Shown here: positions 8,388 through 15,908 of the stretch, one piece after another
Layout: the number at the start of each line of letters is the position of its first letter
Numbering within the stretch: the stretch's first letter is position 1
Assembly: GCA_021822115.1 (NCBI GenBank)
Contig: JAJZSA010000028.1
Coordinates: forward strand, 1 to 26,757
DNA from: Pseudomonadota bacterium
GTDB taxonomy: Bacteria; Pseudomonadota; Gammaproteobacteria; Burkholderiales; Gallionellaceae
DNA length: 26,757 nucleotides
Direction of reading: 5' to 3'
Translations under genes and position numbers: made by a program
Notes under the pieces: model-generated
The model's input: only the letters and a program-made list of their open reading frames with translations
Told to the model about the DNA's origin: nothing
Database searches by the model: none

Positions 8388-9376
8388 GGAACAACCTGCT
8401 GCTCTCCATCGCTGTCGCCCTGCTGTTCAACACGGCGATTGCCGGCCTGCTCACGCTGGTCGGTTTCGAACGTTTCTGGGTCAACTTTGTTTTCTCGCAG
8501 TGCATCGGCCTGTCCATCTTTGCGGTGAATGCCGGTGTGCTGTGCCGGATCGAGGATGCCCGCCGCAGGCGTTACATCCTGATGTTCGCCTTCCCTGCCA
8601 GCATCCTGTTCGGCGTGCAGCTCGGCGCCTGGCTCACCGGGGTGGGAGACTGGAGCGAACCGGAGGCGTGGATCGCCGTGGTCATCGGCCTGTTCTTCGG
8701 CGGCATCGGCGCCATCACGGCTTTCCTCAGCCTGCGCATCGAGCAACTGGACAGCGAGGTGAGGCAGCGCCGCCTGAAAGAGGCGGAGATCGCGCGGCGC
8801 GAGACCGAGGCGCAGCTCAGGATGCTGCAGGCGCAGATCGAGCCGCACTTCCTGTTCAACACCCTGGCCAATGTGGGTAGCCTGATCGACAGTGATCCGG
8901 CGCAGGCGAAACGCCTGCTGGAGCGGCTCAACGACTGGCTGCGCATCGCCCTGCAACGCACGCGCAGCGAGCGCTGCACGCTGGGCGACGAGCTGGACAT
9001 GCTGGACAACTACCTGCAGATCCTGAAGATCCGTTTCGGCGAGCGCCTGCACTGGACGGTGGAGGCCGATGCCGGATCCCGGGGGGCATCGTTCCCGCCC
9101 ATGCTGCTGCAGCCGCTGGTGGAGAACGCGGTGCGTCATGGTATCGAACCCAAGGTTGGCGGCGGCCGCATCGTCATACGGGCCGAACAGGACAGCGCAT
9201 GCCTGCGCATCGAGGTGAGGGATGATGGCGCGGGGCTGCGGGCGGAGGGCGGGGGCGGAACCGGGCTGGCGAATGTGCGTGCGCGGCTGGCCGCGCTCTA
9301 CAGCATGCAAGGCCGGCTGGAGATGCGCGCCAATGCCGGGGGCGGCGTGACGGCCATCCTGGAGCTGCCGCGATGA
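8384..9376 (+). CDS. LytS-type membrane sensor histidine kinase
   Basis: A 330-residue kinase. Four hydrophobic helices (about 5-26, 34-54, 64-85, 95-116) form the membrane sensor with no large extracytoplasmic domain. A coiled segment (117-150) leads to the His_kinase domain with phospho-acceptor His155 in QIEPHFLFNTLANV. The ATPase part has the N box LVENAVRHG (Asn248), G1 RDDGAGL and a later GTGLANVRARL. The pattern is that of LytS/AlgZ-like kinases, which pair with LytTR regulators; exactly such a regulator follows with a 4-bp overlap (9373-9376). The ATG at 8384 is chosen because the membrane segment starts there and it overlaps the preceding stop. The signal sensed is unknown; position in the run suggests envelope or transporter substrate state. 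Confidence 0.92.
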   Translation: MRNNLLLSIAVALLFNTAIAGLLTLVGFERFWVNFVFSQCIGLSIFAVNAGVLCRIEDARRRRYILMFAFPASILFGVQLGAWLTGVGDWSEPEAWIAVVIGLFFGGIGAITAFLSLRIEQLDSEVRQRRLKEAEIARRETEAQLRMLQAQIEPHFLFNTLANVGSLIDSDPAQAKRLLERLNDWLRIALQRTRSERCTLGDELDMLDNYLQILKIRFGERLHWTVEADAGSRGASFPPMLLQPLVENAVRHGIEPKVGGGRIVIRAEQDSACLRIEVRDDGAGLRAEGGGGTGLANVRARLAALYSMQGRLEMRANAGGGVTAILELPR

Positions 9377-10113
9377 AGGCGCTCATTGCAGACGACGAAC
9401 CGCATTTGGCGCACGACCTGTTGCGCAGGCTGGGGGTGTTGTGGCCGGAGCTGGAGATCGTTGCCGTGGCCCACGACGGGATAGCCGCGGAGCAGGCGCT
9501 GTGCGAGGGCAGGCCCGACATCGCTTTCCTCGACATCCGCATGCCGGGACAGAGCGGGCTCGATGCGGCGCGCGCCGCATCGCCAGATTGCCGCGTGGTG
9601 TTCGTCACTGCGTTCGATGACCATGCGGTACAGGCGTTCGAGCAGGCGGCGGTCGACTATCTGCTCAAGCCGGTGTCTGATGAGCGCCTGGTGAGATGCG
9701 TGGAAAGATTGAAGCAGCGCAACGTGAATTCTCCCGAGCGCGTGCTCGTGCAATTGCAGCAGCTGCTGGCGGCGCCGGCACGGCCAGAACCGCTGCGCTG
9801 GTTGCGCATCCAGGTGGGTCAGAACGTACGTATGGTGGCGGTGGAAGAGGTGTGCTACTTCCAGTCTGCGGACAAATACACCGCCGTGCTCACGCGCGAT
9901 GCCGAGCTGTTGCTGCGCACGCCACTCAAGGAACTTGTCACGCAGCTCGACCCTGAGGAGTTCTGGCAGGTGCACCGCGGCACCCTCGTCAATGTGCGGC
10001 AGATCGTCAGCGCACATCACGGCCTGATGGGCAAAGTCTCGCTCGAGCTGCGCGACCGCCCGGAGCGCATCGCGGTCAGTCGCAGCCATGCCCACCTGTT
10101 CCGCCAGATGTGA
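9373..10113 (+). CDS. LytTR-family response regulator
   Basis: A 246-residue DNA-binding response regulator. The receiver domain (1-118) has the acidic pair Asp7-Asp8, phospho-acceptor Asp54 in FLDIRMPG, switch Thr79 in VFVTAFD and Lys99 in YLLKPV. The output domain (about 140-245) is LytTR, marked by VCYFQSADKYTAVLT, LLRTPLKEL and FWQVHRGTLVNVRQI. It is the partner of the overlapping kinase gene and the last gene of the run. LytTR regulators commonly bind paired direct repeats upstream of their own operon; I could not identify such repeats with confidence in 3541-3644. The gene ends 6 bp from the end of mltF on the opposite strand, leaving no room for a separate terminator. Confidence 0.95.
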   Translation: MKALIADDEPHLAHDLLRRLGVLWPELEIVAVAHDGIAAEQALCEGRPDIAFLDIRMPGQSGLDAARAASPDCRVVFVTAFDDHAVQAFEQAAVDYLLKPVSDERLVRCVERLKQRNVNSPERVLVQLQQLLAAPARPEPLRWLRIQVGQNVRMVAVEEVCYFQSADKYTAVLTRDAELLLRTPLKELVTQLDPEEFWQVHRGTLVNVRQIVSAHHGLMGKVSLELRDRPERIAVSRSHAHLFRQM

Positions 10114-10119
10114 GCGGGA

Positions 10120-11484
10120 TCAATCCCCGCCCAGCCCGAACGGCAGATGCAGGGTGCCCGGCAATCGGTCTTCCATCTCCAGCCGCTTTAGCATGTCGTG
10201 GTACAGGCGCACGGTTTCGACGTGTATCACCGCCTCGCCGCCGCGCGCTTGGCCGAACTTCAGGTTCTCGTAGTACTCGGGGCGCGAGAGCAGGGGCATC
10301 ACGCGCTTCACGTCTGACCATACGTCCGGGTTGAGACCTTGCTGGGCGGCGAGGATGCGCGCATCCTCCAGATGTCCCATGCCCTGGTTATAGGCGGCGA
10401 GTGCGAGCCAGAGCCGGTTCTGTTCGGAGATACGCAGCGGCAGCTGTTCCTTCAGTATCTGCAGATAACGCGCGCCGGCCATGATGCTCTCGCGAGGATC
10501 CAGCCGGTTCTTTACGCCCATGCGGTCGGCGGTATCCCCGGTGAGCATCATCATGCCGCGCACGCTGGTGAAGGAAGTGGCATTGGGGTCCCAGCGCGAT
10601 TCGCGGTAGGCGAGCGCGGCGATCAACCGCCAGTCGATGCCGGTGAGATCGGCCGCATCCTCGAACCATTGCCGATAGCGTGGCAGCAGGGTATGCGTAT
10701 CGGCGATGAAAGTGGAAGTGTCAATCGCGCCGAGGCGGTCGTTATGCCCGTAATGACGGTCGATGGCGTGGTGCAACGCGCGATTCTTTCTGTTCTCTTC
10801 GAAGAAGGTATTGATCTCTTCCAGCAAGGCCTCGTCACCCTCCGCGCTGATCGCCCAGGTCATCGCCGAGTCGCTGTTCAGGCTGAGTCCGTTGCCCAGC
10901 GTGGGGTAATAGTTGCGCAGGGTGGTCAGCTGCTCGTCATTGGCGATGGTGCAGTCGATCTGTTCCGCGGCGAGCTCCTTCAGTAACTCCACTGGCGAGC
11001 CGTGTTTGCGCGATTCCCAGTCCAGTTCGTCGTATTCCTCGCGCACTTTGCGCAGCGCCGCCTCCTGTGCGGATTCGCGCGCCACCACCAGCTCGCGGCC
11101 GTACAGGTCTTCGATGCGGCGTGGCGCCTTGCCGTTGCAGACCACGCGCTCGTCCAGCTGGTGATAACTGTCGCTGTAGCGCAGCGACGGATGGGAGTGC
11201 ACGCGGAAACCGGCAGCCAGGTGCGCTTCGCCGGCCAGCAGGGTAGCGACGGCCTCGTCGGCTGGCTGCTTCAGCATGCGCACACGCACATTGAGGTGTT
11301 TGGCGAACAGACCCACCAGATCGGATTCGAATGCGGAATCGACGACCATGGTCTCATCCGGCACCACTGCGACGAGTTCACCTTCGCGCCAGTCGGGCAG
11401 AGGCGGCGTCTCCATGGCTTTGAGTACCAGCCAAGCGAACAGGCCGATCAGGACGAGCACCCGCAATGGGTAGAGGCTGCGCAT
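10120..11484 (-). CDS. mltF: Membrane-bound lytic murein transglycosylase F
   Basis: A 454-residue peptidoglycan lytic transglycosylase with the two-domain MltF layout. A hydrophobic N-terminus (residues 7-22) is followed by a periplasmic solute-binding (SBP_bac_3-like) module (about 35-255), then a C-terminal SLT goose-type lysozyme domain (about 270-420). The catalytic Glu is Glu295 in AALAYRESRWDPNA, followed by the conserved SVRGMMMLTGDTA and later LALAAYNQGMGHL. It cleaves the MurNAc-GlcNAc bond to leave 1,6-anhydroMurNAc ends. No lipobox Cys is visible, so it is anchored by the N-terminal helix or released. The gene is convergent with the response regulator gene. Firm at the family level. 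Confidence 0.95.
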   Translation of the reverse strand: MRSLYPLRVLVLIGLFAWLVLKAMETPPLPDWREGELVAVVPDETMVVDSAFESDLVGLFAKHLNVRVRMLKQPADEAVATLLAGEAHLAAGFRVHSHPSLRYSDSYHQLDERVVCNGKAPRRIEDLYGRELVVARESAQEAALRKVREEYDELDWESRKHGSPVELLKELAAEQIDCTIANDEQLTTLRNYYPTLGNGLSLNSDSAMTWAISAEGDEALLEEINTFFEENRKNRALHHAIDRHYGHNDRLGAIDTSTFIADTHTLLPRYRQWFEDAADLTGIDWRLIAALAYRESRWDPNATSFTSVRGMMMLTGDTADRMGVKNRLDPRESIMAGARYLQILKEQLPLRISEQNRLWLALAAYNQGMGHLEDARILAAQQGLNPDVWSDVKRVMPLLSRPEYYENLKFGQARGGEAVIHVETVRLYHDMLKRLEMEDRLPGTLHLPFGLGGD

Positions 11485-11545
11485 TATCGGTCGCGATGCG
11501 ATTCAGAATGGCCTGCGTAACATTCTGCCCGAAAAAGAAGGTTGC

Positions 11546-11554
11546 TGGTAAAAT
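11546..11554 (+). promoter_or_regulatory. Extended -10 promoter candidate for the tRNA-Ser locus
   Basis: TGGTAAAAT is a TGn-extended -10 element (TAAAAT at 11549-11554). No good -35 hexamer lies 16-19 bp upstream, which extended -10 promoters tolerate. Transcription would begin near 11561, about 46 bases before the truncated tRNA copy, and would read through it into the intact tRNA-Ser at 11766. No other promoter for that tRNA is obvious. Confidence 0.5.
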
Positions 11555-11606
11555 GCGCGCCCTTCGCAGTGCGGATCGCATCAGATTCGCATTCGAAACG
11601 AGTGAC

Positions 11607-11628
11607 GGAGAGGTGGCAGAGTGGTCGA
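11607..11628 (+). pseudogene. Truncated copy of the tRNA-Ser 5' end
   Basis: Bases 11607-11628 are identical to 11766-11787, the first 22 nucleotides of the intact tRNA-Ser(CGA) gene (acceptor strand plus the start of the D arm). Identity begins exactly at tRNA position 1 and stops abruptly in the D loop; no anticodon arm, T arm or acceptor complement follows. It cannot fold as a tRNA and is either the remnant of a tandem tRNA gene or a duplicated target. Confidence 0.85.
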
Positions 11629-11728
11629 CAACCCGACTGCGTGGCAGGCGGGTTGCGGCGAACGCTAACATGAGCGTAGCGAATGTTAAGCGCCAACGGC
11701 GCGGCGGTAGCCAATGTATCCGGGCCGC
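11629..11728. repeat. Palindrome-rich element inserted after the tRNA fragment
   Basis: Four successive inverted repeats fill this stretch. CAACCCG/CGGGTTG (11629-11635 and 11649-11655) has an inner CTG/CAG extension. A 9-bp stem with one bulge follows (11663-11671 and 11683-11692, core AACAT/ATGTT). Then come GCGCC/GGCGC (11690-11694 and 11698-11702) and GCGGC/GCCGC (11701-11705 and 11724-11728). It has no credible coding frame and looks like a REP- or MITE-type element, though I cannot assign it to a named family. Confidence 0.55.
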
Positions 11729-11765
11729 AAGTGGTACGAAAGTTGTATGGAATGAAAGGTCATCT

Positions 11766-11896
<131 letters not shown>

Positions 11897-11939
11897 CAGC
11901 ACGACAGGTGGACGAGCTGGCGCTTGCCGTGCGTCGCGA

Positions 11940-11968
11940 TTGACCATGTTGTCAGTGGGCGGTATCGT
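11940..11968 (+). promoter_or_regulatory. Sigma70 promoter of the 83-aa orphan gene
   Basis: A -35 hexamer TTGACC (11940-11945) is separated by exactly 17 bp from a -10 hexamer TATCGT (11963-11968). Transcription would start near 11975, just ahead of the AGGAGG site at 11987 and the ATG at 11998. Confidence 0.65.
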
Positions 11969-11997
11969 GCGCACAGCGTGGTACGCAGGAGGTTGGC

Positions 11998-12249
11998 ATG
12001 GAGACGACGACATATCAGGGGACCGAGCGGCGTAAGTATGTGCAGCTGCGCGATGTGTTCGAGGATGCCTGTCGCGTCGCCTTCCCGCTGCTGAGCGCGC
12101 ACGATGAGATCGGCGGCAGTGATTCCGGCAGCAGCATCCTGTATCTCACCTTGCATGATGCATTCCCTCTGTTGCACAAGCAGGATCTGCCCATCCTGGC
12201 GGCGGCATTGGTGCGAGCCTTCCGGCAGCAGCGCGGTGTCTTGCAGTGA
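11998..12249 (+). CDS. Small conserved-looking protein, function unknown
   Basis: An 83-residue soluble protein that I do not recognise. It has a charged N-terminus (TERRKYVQLRDVFEDACRV) and two predicted amphipathic helices towards the end (DAFPLLHKQDLPILAAALV, RAFRQQ). There is no signal peptide, membrane segment, zinc motif or clear DNA-binding motif. The case for a real gene is good: a perfect AGGAGG ribosome site (11987-11992) stands 5 bases before ATG, a consensus-like promoter lies at 11940-11968, and a strong terminator separates it from the tRNA. It sits between tRNA-Ser and dnaE on the same strand; no functional link is implied. Confidence 0.75.
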   Translation: METTTYQGTERRKYVQLRDVFEDACRVAFPLLSAHDEIGGSDSGSSILYLTLHDAFPLLHKQDLPILAAALVRAFRQQRGVLQ

Positions 12250-12296
12250 TGCGTTGCCTGTGACGCGTTCCGCTTTGGGGGCTTGTCGCGGCGGTG

Positions 12297-12302
12297 TAGA
12301 AT
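12297..12302 (+). promoter_or_regulatory. Possible -10 element for dnaE
   Basis: TAGAAT lies 28 bases before the dnaE ATG, in the 80-bp gap after the orphan gene. The hexamer 17 bp upstream (TTTGGG, 12274-12279) is a poor -35, so this is only a candidate. Confidence 0.35.
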
Positions 12303-12329
12303 CCGGCCTCGCATCGAACGCCGCAGACC

Positions 12330-15300
12330 ATGTCCCAACCCGCTTTCGTCCACCTTCGCCTGCATAGCGAATATTCCATCGCCGACGGCATCGTCCGTAT
12401 CGATGAAGCCGTCAAGGCGGCCAAGGGCGATGCGCAGCCGGCGCTGGCGTTGACCGATCTGTCCAATGTGTTCGGCCTGGTGAAGTTCTACAAGGCGGCG
12501 CGCGGTGCCGGTATCAAGCCGGTGGCCGGTTGCGACGTGTTCATCACCAACGACGAGGCGCGCGATCACCCCTTCCGGCTGTTGTTGCTGTGCCAGTCGC
12601 ATGCCGGTTACCTGCGCCTGTGCGAGTTGCTGACGCAGGCCTATCTCACCAATCAGTATCGCGGGCGCCCCGAATTGCGCAAGGAATGGTTGCGCGAAGG
12701 CAGTGCCGGCCTGATCGCCCTGTCGTCGTTCCATCACGGCGAGATCGGCACGGCGCTGTTGAATGGCAGTACCAATACCGCCAAACAGGCGGCACGCGAA
12801 CATGCCGCGCTGTTCCCCGACCGTTTCTATCTTGAAGTGCAGCGCGCCGGATTCCCGCGTGAGGAGGAGCTGGTGCGGGAGACCGTGCGACTGGCCAACG
12901 AACTGGCGTTGCCGGTAGTGGCCACGCATCCCATCCAGTTCATCAGTGCCGAGGATTTCAAGGCGCACGAGGCGCGCGTGTGCATCGCCGAAGGCTATGT
13001 GCTGAACGACAAGCGTCGCGTGAAGCAATTCACCACTCAGCAGCATTTCAAGACGCAGGCAGAGATGGTGCAACTGTTCGCCGATCTGCCCGAGGCCTTG
13101 CAGAACAGCGTGGAGATCGCCAAGCGCTGCAACCTCACACTGCGCCTCGGCAAGAACTTCCTGCCGGACTTCCCTACGCCCAACGGCGAATCGCTGGACC
13201 AGTTCCTGCGCGACGAATCACAGCGCGGCCTGGAGCGGCGCATGTTGCAGTTGTATCCGGATGAGGCGATGCGCGTGGCGAAGATGCCGGACTACCAGGC
13301 GCGTCTGGATTTCGAGGTCAACACCATCATCAACATGAAGTTCCCCGGTTACTTCCTGATCGTGGCCGACTTCATCCGCTGGGCGAAATCGTATCGCCAT
13401 GAACGCTTCCCCAACGGCGTGCCGGTGGGGCCGGGGCGCGGTTCGGGCGCCGGTTCGCTGGTGGCCTATTCGCTCGGTATCACCGACCTCGATCCCTTGC
13501 GCTATGAGTTGCTGTTCGAGCGCTTCCTCAATCCCGAACGGGTCTCCATGCCCGACTTCGACGTGGACTTCTGCCAGGACGGCCGCGAACTGGTGATCCA
13601 GTATGTGCGCCAGCACTATGGCGAACACTGCGTATCGCAGATCGCCACCTTCGGCACCATGGCCTCCAAGGGGGTGATCCGCGACGTCGGGCGCGTGCTC
13701 GATTTCCCCTATGGCCTGTGCGACCGCTTGTCCAAGCTGGTGCCGCTGGACGGTGTGAAGCCGGTGTCGCTGGCCAAGGCGCGCGAGATGGAGCCGGAGT
13801 TCAACGCCATCATCGCGAGCGAAGATGGTGTGGACGAGCTGCTGGAACTGGGCGAACGGCTGGAAGACCTGACGCGCAACGTCGGCATGCACGCCGGCGG
13901 CGTGCTGATCGCGCCGGGCAAGCTCACCGACTTCTGTCCGCTGTATTGCGCCGAAGGCAGCGAGAGCACCGTCAGCCAGTATGACAAGGACGACGTGGAA
14001 GCGGTCGGCCTGGTCAAGTTCGACTTCCTCGGCCTGCGCACGCTGACCATCATCGACTGGGCGGTGCGCTATGTACGTCTGTTGCCTGAGCAACAAGCAT
14101 TCGACATCGACACCATCCCGCTCGACGACAAGGAGACCTACGACCGCATCTTCAAGAACGCCAACACCACGGCGGTGTTCCAGTTCGAATCGCGCGGCAT
14201 GAAGGACACCTTGATCAAGGCGCAACCGGACTGCATCGACGACCTGATCGCGCTGAACGCGCTGTATCGTCCCGGCCCGATGGACTTCATCCCCGACTAC
14301 ATCAACCGCAAGCACGGGCGGGAGAAAGTCATCATCCCGCACCCGCTGCTGGACAAGGTGGTGGGCAGCACCTACGGCATCATGGTGTACCAGGAACAGG
14401 TGATGCAGTCGGCGCAGGTGGTGGCAGGCTACACGCTGGGCGGCGCCGACATGCTGCGCCGCGCCATGGGCAAGAAGAAGCCGGAAGAGATGGCCGAGCA
14501 GCGTGGCATCTTCGTGGCCGGCGCGGCCAAGAACGGGATCGACGAGAACAAGGCGAACGAGATCTTCGACACCATGGAGAAGTTCGCCGGCTACGGCTTC
14601 AACAAGTCGCATGCCGCTGCCTATTCCGTGGTGGCTTACCAGACGGCCTACCTGAAGTGCCATTTCCCCGCCGCGTTCATGGCCTCCACCATGACCTCGG
14701 AAATGACCAACACCGACAAGGTCAGCTTCTTCTATCAGGATGCGGAGCAGCAAGGGCTGACCATCCTGCCGCCGGACATCAACTCTTCCGGTTACCGTTT
14801 TGCGCCCACCGACGAGAAGACCATCGCCTATGGCTTGGGCGCCGTGAAAGGCACCGGCGAGGCGGCGGTGGAGAACATCGTCGCCGCACGCCAGGCAGGC
14901 GGGCCGTTCAAGGATCTGTTCGATTTCTGCCGCCGCATCGACAAGCGCATCGTCAACCGGCGCGCCATCGAGGCGTTGATCCGTGCCGGTGCGTTCGACA
15001 GTCTCAACGACCATCGTCATCAGATGCTGGCCTCGCTCGATGCCGCGCTGGAGAGTGCCGAGCAGCATGCGCGTGCCGCCAATCAGGTCAGCCTGTTCGG
15101 CGACGATGTTGCAGCCGAATTACCGATGCAGCTGGCCGAGGTCGAGCGCTGGAGCCTGCGCGAGCAACTGGCGCAGGAAAAGACCGCGCTCGGCTATTAC
15201 CTGTCCGGCCATCCCTATCAGGAATACGAGCAGGAACTGTCCAACTTCATCAGCATGCGGCTGAACAAGGTAACGCCGGACATCCTGCCGGCGGCCAACG

Positions 15301-15821
15301 GAAAATCGCGCCGTCAGGAGAAGGAGCTGGTGCTGGCCGGCATCATCAGCGGCATCCGCATCCTGCAAACGCGGCGCGGGCGCATGGCGGTGCTGGTGCT
15401 GGACGACGGCAGCGCGCAGATCGAGATGACAGTGTTCAACGACCTGTTCGAACCCAACCGGCACTGGCTGCGCGAGGACCAGCTGGTGGTCGCGCGCGGC
15501 CGCGCCAGCATGGACGACTACTCCGGCGGCATGCGCATCAGCGCCGATGCACTGCATGATTTCGCCTCCGCGCGCGCCACCTTCGCCAAGCGGCTGGACA
15601 TCGATTGCAGCATGGACGACCGCCTCCGTGTGTCGCGCCTGGTGGAACTGCTCCAGCCCTATTGCGGCGGTGAATGTGCGGTGCAGATCAACTACCGCAA
15701 CCTGATCGGCGCCGCGCCGTTGCGTCTGGGCGAGGAGTGGAAGGTCACCCTGCCGGACGAACTCATCGCCGCCCTGCGCGAGGAACTGGGGGCGGACCGG
15801 GTGCGCATCGTCTACGCATAA
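12330..15821 (+). CDS. dnaE: DNA polymerase III alpha subunit
   Basis: The replicative polymerase catalytic subunit, 1163 residues, the normal length for DnaE1. The N-terminal PHP domain (about 5-270) starts FVHLRLHSEYSIADGIVRID with the metal-ligand-like histidines. The C-family polymerase palm contains PDFDVDFCQDGRE, with the two catalytic aspartates at 411 and 413 (PDFDVDF spans 408-414), preceded by GPGRGSGAGSLVAY. Later come KSHAAAYSVVAYQTAYLK, a helix-hairpin-helix region (about 830-900) and an OB-fold (about 1000-1080, with LVLAGIISGIRILQTRRG). The segment ANQVSLFGDD (about 911-920) is a likely beta-clamp-binding QxxLF peptide. The start ATG has only a weak ribosome site, but the N-terminus matches the family. 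It is probably transcribed from its own promoter. Confidence 0.98.
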   Translation: MSQPAFVHLRLHSEYSIADGIVRIDEAVKAAKGDAQPALALTDLSNVFGLVKFYKAARGAGIKPVAGCDVFITNDEARDHPFRLLLLCQSHAGYLRLCELLTQAYLTNQYRGRPELRKEWLREGSAGLIALSSFHHGEIGTALLNGSTNTAKQAAREHAALFPDRFYLEVQRAGFPREEELVRETVRLANELALPVVATHPIQFISAEDFKAHEARVCIAEGYVLNDKRRVKQFTTQQHFKTQAEMVQLFADLPEALQNSVEIAKRCNLTLRLGKNFLPDFPTPNGESLDQFLRDESQRGLERRMLQLYPDEAMRVAKMPDYQARLDFEVNTIINMKFPGYFLIVADFIRWAKSYRHERFPNGVPVGPGRGSGAGSLVAYSLGITDLDPLRYELLFERFLNPERVSMPDFDVDFCQDGRELVIQYVRQHYGEHCVSQIATFGTMASKGVIRDVGRVLDFPYGLCDRLSKLVPLDGVKPVSLAKAREMEPEFNAIIASEDGVDELLELGERLEDLTRNVGMHAGGVLIAPGKLTDFCPLYCAEGSESTVSQYDKDDVEAVGLVKFDFLGLRTLTIIDWAVRYVRLLPEQQAFDIDTIPLDDKETYDRIFKNANTTAVFQFESRGMKDTLIKAQPDCIDDLIALNALYRPGPMDFIPDYINRKHGREKVIIPHPLLDKVVGSTYGIMVYQEQVMQSAQVVAGYTLGGADMLRRAMGKKKPEEMAEQRGIFVAGAAKNGIDENKANEIFDTMEKFAGYGFNKSHAAAYSVVAYQTAYLKCHFPAAFMASTMTSEMTNTDKVSFFYQDAEQQGLTILPPDINSSGYRFAPTDEKTIAYGLGAVKGTGEAAVENIVAARQAGGPFKDLFDFCRRIDKRIVNRRAIEALIRAGAFDSLNDHRHQMLASLDAALESAEQHARAANQVSLFGDDVAAELPMQLAEVERWSLREQLAQEKTALGYYLSGHPYQEYEQELSNFISMRLNKVTPDILPAANGKSRRQEKELVLAGIISGIRILQTRRGRMAVLVLDDGSAQIEMTVFNDLFEPNRHWLREDQLVVARGRASMDDYSGGMRISADALHDFASARATFAKRLDIDCSMDDRLRVSRLVELLQPYCGGECAVQINYRNLIGAAPLRLGEEWKVTLPDELIAALREELGADRVRIVYA

Positions 15822-15908
15822 TCCAAAGGTTTACTGGGTTATGCGGCCTATAGTCTGCGTGCCTGTGGTAGCTTTCAACCATTACTACAAGTTGTCGAGT
15901 TCCATCGT

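Noticed and set aside
13218..15068. 616-codon minus-strand open frame
   Set aside because: Antisense shadow of dnaE with low-complexity His/Val/Asp composition.
15822..15908. Possible riboswitch or promoter before the GGDEF-EAL gene
   Set aside because: The 87-bp gap is AT-richer than its surroundings but shows no convincing -35/-10 pair or conserved RNA fold.
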